A DNA stretch of 64,000 nucleotides, taken from positions 62,001 to 126,000 of the forward strand of contig NZ_JAGQBH010000007.1 in assembly GCF_024345535.1 (NCBI RefSeq), written 5' to 3'. This document shows, in pieces, positions 60,793 to 64,000 of the stretch (its first letter is position 1; every line of letters begins with the position of its first letter). Under the pieces are notes generated by a model, which worked only from the letters and a program-made list of their open reading frames with translations, searched no databases and was not told the DNA's origin. The position numbers and the translations under genes were made by a program. Source of the DNA: Cyanobium sp. N.Huapi 1H5. GTDB lineage: Bacteria > Cyanobacteriota > Cyanobacteriia > PCC-6307 > Cyanobiaceae.

Positions 60793-63574
60793 TCTCGGCG
60801 TGCACGCACTCGGCCGTGGGCCGGAGCCGGAAGCCCAGCTTCCGGCAGACGTGCTGCATGCCCCGGTTCTCATGCAGGATCTCGGCGCAGATCCGCTCCA
60901 GTCCCTCCTGGCGGCCGATCTCCAGCAGCAGACCCAGCAGGGCGGTGCCCAGCCCCTGTCGCTGCCAGGGATCGGCGATCAGCATGGCGAACTCGGCCGC
61001 GTTCTCGTCGTGGATCCGGCTGAGCCGCCCCACCCCCAGCACTTCGGCGGGGGCACCGTTCTCCCCCGCCCGCTCCGCCACCAGGGCCATCTCCCGGTCG
61101 TAGTCGGTGAAGCAGATCCGGGTGAGCCGCTCGTGGGCGATCCGGTGGCCCAGGGTCATCAGATGGAAGTAGCGGAAGTAGACGCTCTGCTCCGAGAGGG
61201 TGCGGTGGAACGCCACCACCAGGGGTTCGTCCTCCGGCCGGATCGGCCGCAGGGTCACCGCTGAGCCGTCGGGCAGCCGCCAGTCGCGGACGTACTCGCT
61301 GGGGTAGGGCCGGATCGCCGGCCTGGGGGTGAAGCAGGTGGCCCCGGAGGAGGCCTGCAGCAGCACCCGGGCGTCCAGGGCCACCAGGGAGCCCTCCCCG
61401 TCCCCCGGCGCCACCCGCAGCGGGTTGATGTCGAGTTCGAGGATCGCCGGGTGCTCCAGCACCAGCCGGCTCAGGCGCACCAGCAGCCGTTCGAGGGCCG
61501 CCAGATCCACCGGCGGCCGGCCCCGTACCCCCTGCAGCGCCGTGTAGATGCGGGTGCGTTCCATCAGCCGCCGGGCCAGGGTGGTGTTCAGCGGCGGCAG
61601 GGCGACGGCACTGTCCCGAAACACCTCCACCAGCAGGCCGCCGGTGCCGAACAGGATCACGGGTCCGAACTGGGGGTCGATGCTGCTGCCGACGATCAGT
61701 TCGTAGGTGCCGGTCAGATCCAGCATCGGCTGGACCGTCACCCCGCCGAAGGCGCTCGCCCCATGCCGGGCGACGATCGCGCTCTCCATGCTCCGGTAGG
61801 CCTGGGCCACCGCCTCCCCGTTGCGCAGGTTCAGCTGCACCCCGCCGACGTCTGTTTTGTGGGTGAGTTCGGCGGACAGCAGCTTCACCACCACCGGGTA
61901 GCCCATGGCCTCGGCGGCGGCCGTGGCCGCCTCGGCGCTGACGGCCATGTGGGTGGGGACCGTGGGAATGCCGTAGGCCGCCAGCAGCTGCTTGGCTTCC
62001 CATTCGTTCAGGGTGGTGCGACCCTCGGCCAGGACAGCGGCCAGCAGCTCCTCCACCCGCCGGTGGTCGGCGTGGGGCTCGTCGGCACCGGCCGCCAGCG
62101 CGGCCTCCGTTTCCGGCACCAGGGCCGGCGTTTCGTACAGGGCGCGCAGGTTGTCGCTGTAGCGCCACATGGCATCGAACAGCTGCACGGCCGCGTCCGG
62201 GTAGCGGTAGGTGGCGATGCCGGCGGCATTGAGCCGTCGCACCCCCGCCTCCACGTCCCGGCCCCCCATCCAGCTGGCCAGCAGGGGCTTGGTGGTGCTG
62301 GCCGCCAGGGCCACCAGCCGTTCGGCGGTGCCAGCCGGGTCGGTCATGGCCTGGGGGGTGAGCACCACCAGCAGCCCGTCGCTGTCGGGGTTCTCCAGGG
62401 CCAGGCGGATGGCCCGCTCGTAACGCTCCGGATCGGCGTCCCCGAGGATGTCGATCGGGTTGGCCCGGCTCCAGTGCTGCGGCAGCACGGCATCGAGGGC
62501 CGTCAGGGTCGCTTCCGGGAGCGTGGCCAGGGCGCCGCCGTGGCGCACCAGGGCGTCGGTGGCGATCACGCCCGGCCCGCCGGCGTTGGTGAGGATCGTC
62601 AGCCGCGGGCCGAGGGGCCGCCGGCGTTGCTTCGAGAGCACCTCGGCCAGGTCGAAGAGGTCGGCGATGCTGTCCACCCGCAGCACGCCGCAGCGCCGTA
62701 AGGCGGCATCGAGCACGGCGTCACTCCCCGTCAGGGCCCCGGTGTGGGAGGCCGCCGCCTGGGCCGCCTCCGCCGTGCGCCCGGCCTTGATCACCACGAT
62801 CGGCTTGGTGAGGGCCACCTCCCGCGCCGCCGAGAGGAACGAACGGGGATCCCCGATCGACTCCATGTAGATGACGATGCTGTGGGTCTCCGGGTCGTCC
62901 CCCAGGTAGGTGATCAGATCGCCCCAGTCGACATCGAGCATCGAGCCCATCGAGACGAAGGCGCTGAAGCCCACGTTCTCCTGCAGGCTCCAGTCGAGGA
63001 CGGCGGTGCAGATGGCCCCCGACTGGCTCAGGAAGCCCACGTGGCCGGGTCGGGCGAAGGCGCCGGCGAAGGTGGCGTTCAGGCCGGTGCGGGGATTCAT
63101 CAGCCCCAGGCAGTTGGGGCCGACCAGCCGCATGCCGGAGCGGCGCAGGCCATCGCGGATGCGGGCCTCCAGGGCGATGCCGGCGGCGCCGATCTCCCGG
63201 AAGCCTGCTGACAGCACGATCACCCCCTTCACCCCCGCCGCCGCGCAGGCCTCGATCAGCCCCGGCACCGTGGCGGCCGGGGTGGCGATCACCGCCAGAT
63301 CCACCGGCTCGGGCACCTCCGCCACCGTGGCGTAGGCCCGGATCCCCAGCACGCTGGCGCGCTTCGGATTGACGGGATAGACGGTGCCGCCGAAGGGATG
63401 GCTGATCAGGTTCCAGAGCACCCCCCGGCCGACGCTGCCCGGCCGGTCGGAGGCCCCGATCACCGCCACGCTGCGGGGGGAGAAGAGGGCCGCCAGCGGC
63501 TGGTGCTGGGAGCGCAGGATGTCGTAGGCCCGGTCGGAGGCGCCGTCGCCCCCACCGGAGGCGAGGGCACTCAT
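60695..63574 (-). CDS. ADP-forming acyl-CoA synthetase fused to a GNAT acetyltransferase
   Basis: The 959-residue protein has the CoA-binding domain ([37 protein letters not shown]), the succinyl-CoA-ligase-like domain ([31 protein letters not shown]), the ATP-grasp domain ([40 protein letters not shown]) and a C-terminal GNAT domain ([29 protein letters not shown]). This is the bifunctional acetate-CoA ligase/GNAT architecture related to Pat protein acetyltransferases. It may make acetyl-CoA and/or acetylate proteins. The ATG at 63574 overlaps the universal stress protein stop (ATGA), so the two are coupled. Confidence 0.93.
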   Translation of the reverse strand: MSALASGGGDGASDRAYDILRSQHQPLAALFSPRSVAVIGASDRPGSVGRGVLWNLISHPFGGTVYPVNPKRASVLGIRAYATVAEVPEPVDLAVIATPAATVPGLIEACAAAGVKGVIVLSAGFREIGAAGIALEARIRDGLRRSGMRLVGPNCLGLMNPRTGLNATFAGAFARPGHVGFLSQSGAICTAVLDWSLQENVGFSAFVSMGSMLDVDWGDLITYLGDDPETHSIVIYMESIGDPRSFLSAAREVALTKPIVVIKAGRTAEAAQAAASHTGALTGSDAVLDAALRRCGVLRVDSIADLFDLAEVLSKQRRRPLGPRLTILTNAGGPGVIATDALVRHGGALATLPEATLTALDAVLPQHWSRANPIDILGDADPERYERAIRLALENPDSDGLLVVLTPQAMTDPAGTAERLVALAASTTKPLLASWMGGRDVEAGVRRLNAAGIATYRYPDAAVQLFDAMWRYSDNLRALYETPALVPETEAALAAGADEPHADHRRVEELLAAVLAEGRTTLNEWEAKQLLAAYGIPTVPTHMAVSAEAATAAAEAMGYPVVVKLLSAELTHKTDVGGVQLNLRNGEAVAQAYRSMESAIVARHGASAFGGVTVQPMLDLTGTYELIVGSSIDPQFGPVILFGTGGLLVEVFRDSAVALPPLNTTLARRLMERTRIYTALQGVRGRPPVDLAALERLLVRLSRLVLEHPAILELDINPLRVAPGDGEGSLVALDARVLLQASSGATCFTPRPAIRPYPSEYVRDWRLPDGSAVTLRPIRPEDEPLVVAFHRTLSEQSVYFRYFHLMTLGHRIAHERLTRICFTDYDREMALVAERAGENGAPAEVLGVGRLSRIHDENAAEFAMLIADPWQRQGLGTALLGLLLEIGRQEGLERICAEILHENRGMQHVCRKLGFRLRPTAECVHAEISLLEPAAALPERAGIPSPAGAAARPAADPPA

Positions 63575-64000
63575 CGGTAGACCAGGACCGGACAGGGGGA
63601 CTGGACCAGCACCCGCTGGGTCTCGCTGCCGATCAGCATCCCCACCAGGCCCCGGCGGCCGTGGGAGGCCATCAGGATCAGATCGCAACCCAATCGGGTG
63701 GCGGCCTCGACGATGGCCTGGTGGGGCAGGTCGCTCATCACCTTCTCGCCATCGGCGCTGACGCCGGCCTGGCGGGCCACCGCCAGGGACTCCTCCAGGA
63801 TGCGCTCCACGTCCTTGCGGCTGGCGCTCATCAGCGCCTCCATGGTGGTGGCATCGAGCATTTCGCCGAGCCCCACCACCTGCACCGGCACGCTGGCCTG
63901 GGCATGGAAGAAGGTGATGCGGGCCCCGAGGGCCGCGGCCAGGGCCACGGCATGGCGCACGGCCTGCATCGAGAGGTCGGAGCCGTCGCTGGGCACCAGA
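63571..64000 (-). CDS. Universal stress protein (UspA family), 5' end cut by window edge
   Basis: The visible part (about 143 residues) has the UspA fold and ATP-binding features. The N-terminal strand ends PSDGSDLS, then come [36 protein letters not shown] and the C-terminal [13 protein letters not shown]. The G-x2-G-x9-G(S/T) motif indicates an ATP-binding member. The first few codons (expected MYRTILV-like) lie beyond the right edge. It overlaps the acyl-CoA synthetase/GNAT gene by four bases, a frequent pairing in bacteria. Its role is likely in stress or acetyl metabolism. Confidence 0.92.
   Translation of the reverse strand, partial: LVPSDGSDLSMQAVRHAVALAAALGARITFFHAQASVPVQVVGLGEMLDATTMEALMSASRKDVERILEESLAVARQAGVSADGEKVMSDLPHQAIVEAATRLGCDLILMASHGRRGLVGMLIGSETQRVLVQSPCPVLVYR

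Overview
The window is from a GC-rich picocyanobacterium, most likely the freshwater or halotolerant Cyanobium / Synechococcus (subcluster 5.2-like) group. The evidence is psbY, a high-light-inducible protein, a membrane-anchored phycobilisome rod linker (CpcL), the orange carotenoid protein with its ketolase and recovery protein, the carotenoid isomerase CrtH, and several small proteins of cyanobacterial type. The placement is inferred from gene content only. Because the DNA is so GC-rich, long antisense reading frames run opposite most genes; I treat them as shadows. There is no insertion sequence, phage module, CRISPR array or rRNA; one tRNA gene is present.

1-9.5 kb is housekeeping: pdxJ (cut by the left edge), a PlsC acyltransferase, a bolA/grxD iron-sulfur pair, an OmpR-type regulator with a degenerate receiver, a nitrilase-type hydrolase overlapping crtH, trmFO overlapping psbY, and a gamma-carbonic-anhydrase-like protein. 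9.5-14.7 kb holds tRNA-Lys, a LuxR-type regulator and an iron locus: a porin divergent from an imelysin lipoprotein and a di-haem oxidoreductase, with a Fur-box-like palindrome between them. 14.7-17.3 kb is a metal-response cluster (two DUF305 proteins, DUF302, a MerR regulator with a clear operator). 17.9-18.4 kb carries the two ends of a deleted glucan branching enzyme gene.

18.4-23 kb is a dense + strand block: N-formylglutamate amidohydrolase, transglutaminase, the Anbu proteasome homologue, a lipase-like hydrolase, and a glycosyltransferase/acyltransferase pair resembling the last steps of staphyloxanthin synthesis. Then come a GH3 glycosidase, a copper-type P-ATPase overlapping a cupredoxin, and a 9.9-kb gene for a cell-surface giant (CSPG/cadherin-like repeats, six near-identical 109-residue repeats, C-terminal vWA domain) divergent from an outer-membrane barrel.

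41-51 kb has DoxX, photolyase, small light-related proteins (two with HLR1-like sites upstream), a PPOX flavoprotein, a methyltransferase, and a four-gene run of ABC-2 exporter (ATPase plus two permeases) and PfkB kinase. 51.3-56 kb is a light-harvesting and photoprotection island: a second transglutaminase with Ser at the catalytic His position, a DUF723-like protein, cpcL, then ocp-crtW-frp. 56-64 kb contains a glycine-rich RRM protein with a strong terminator, a third transglutaminase, secreted glycine-rich proteins, a Nif11-like small protein, and an acyl-CoA synthetase/GNAT fusion overlapping a universal stress protein cut by the right edge.
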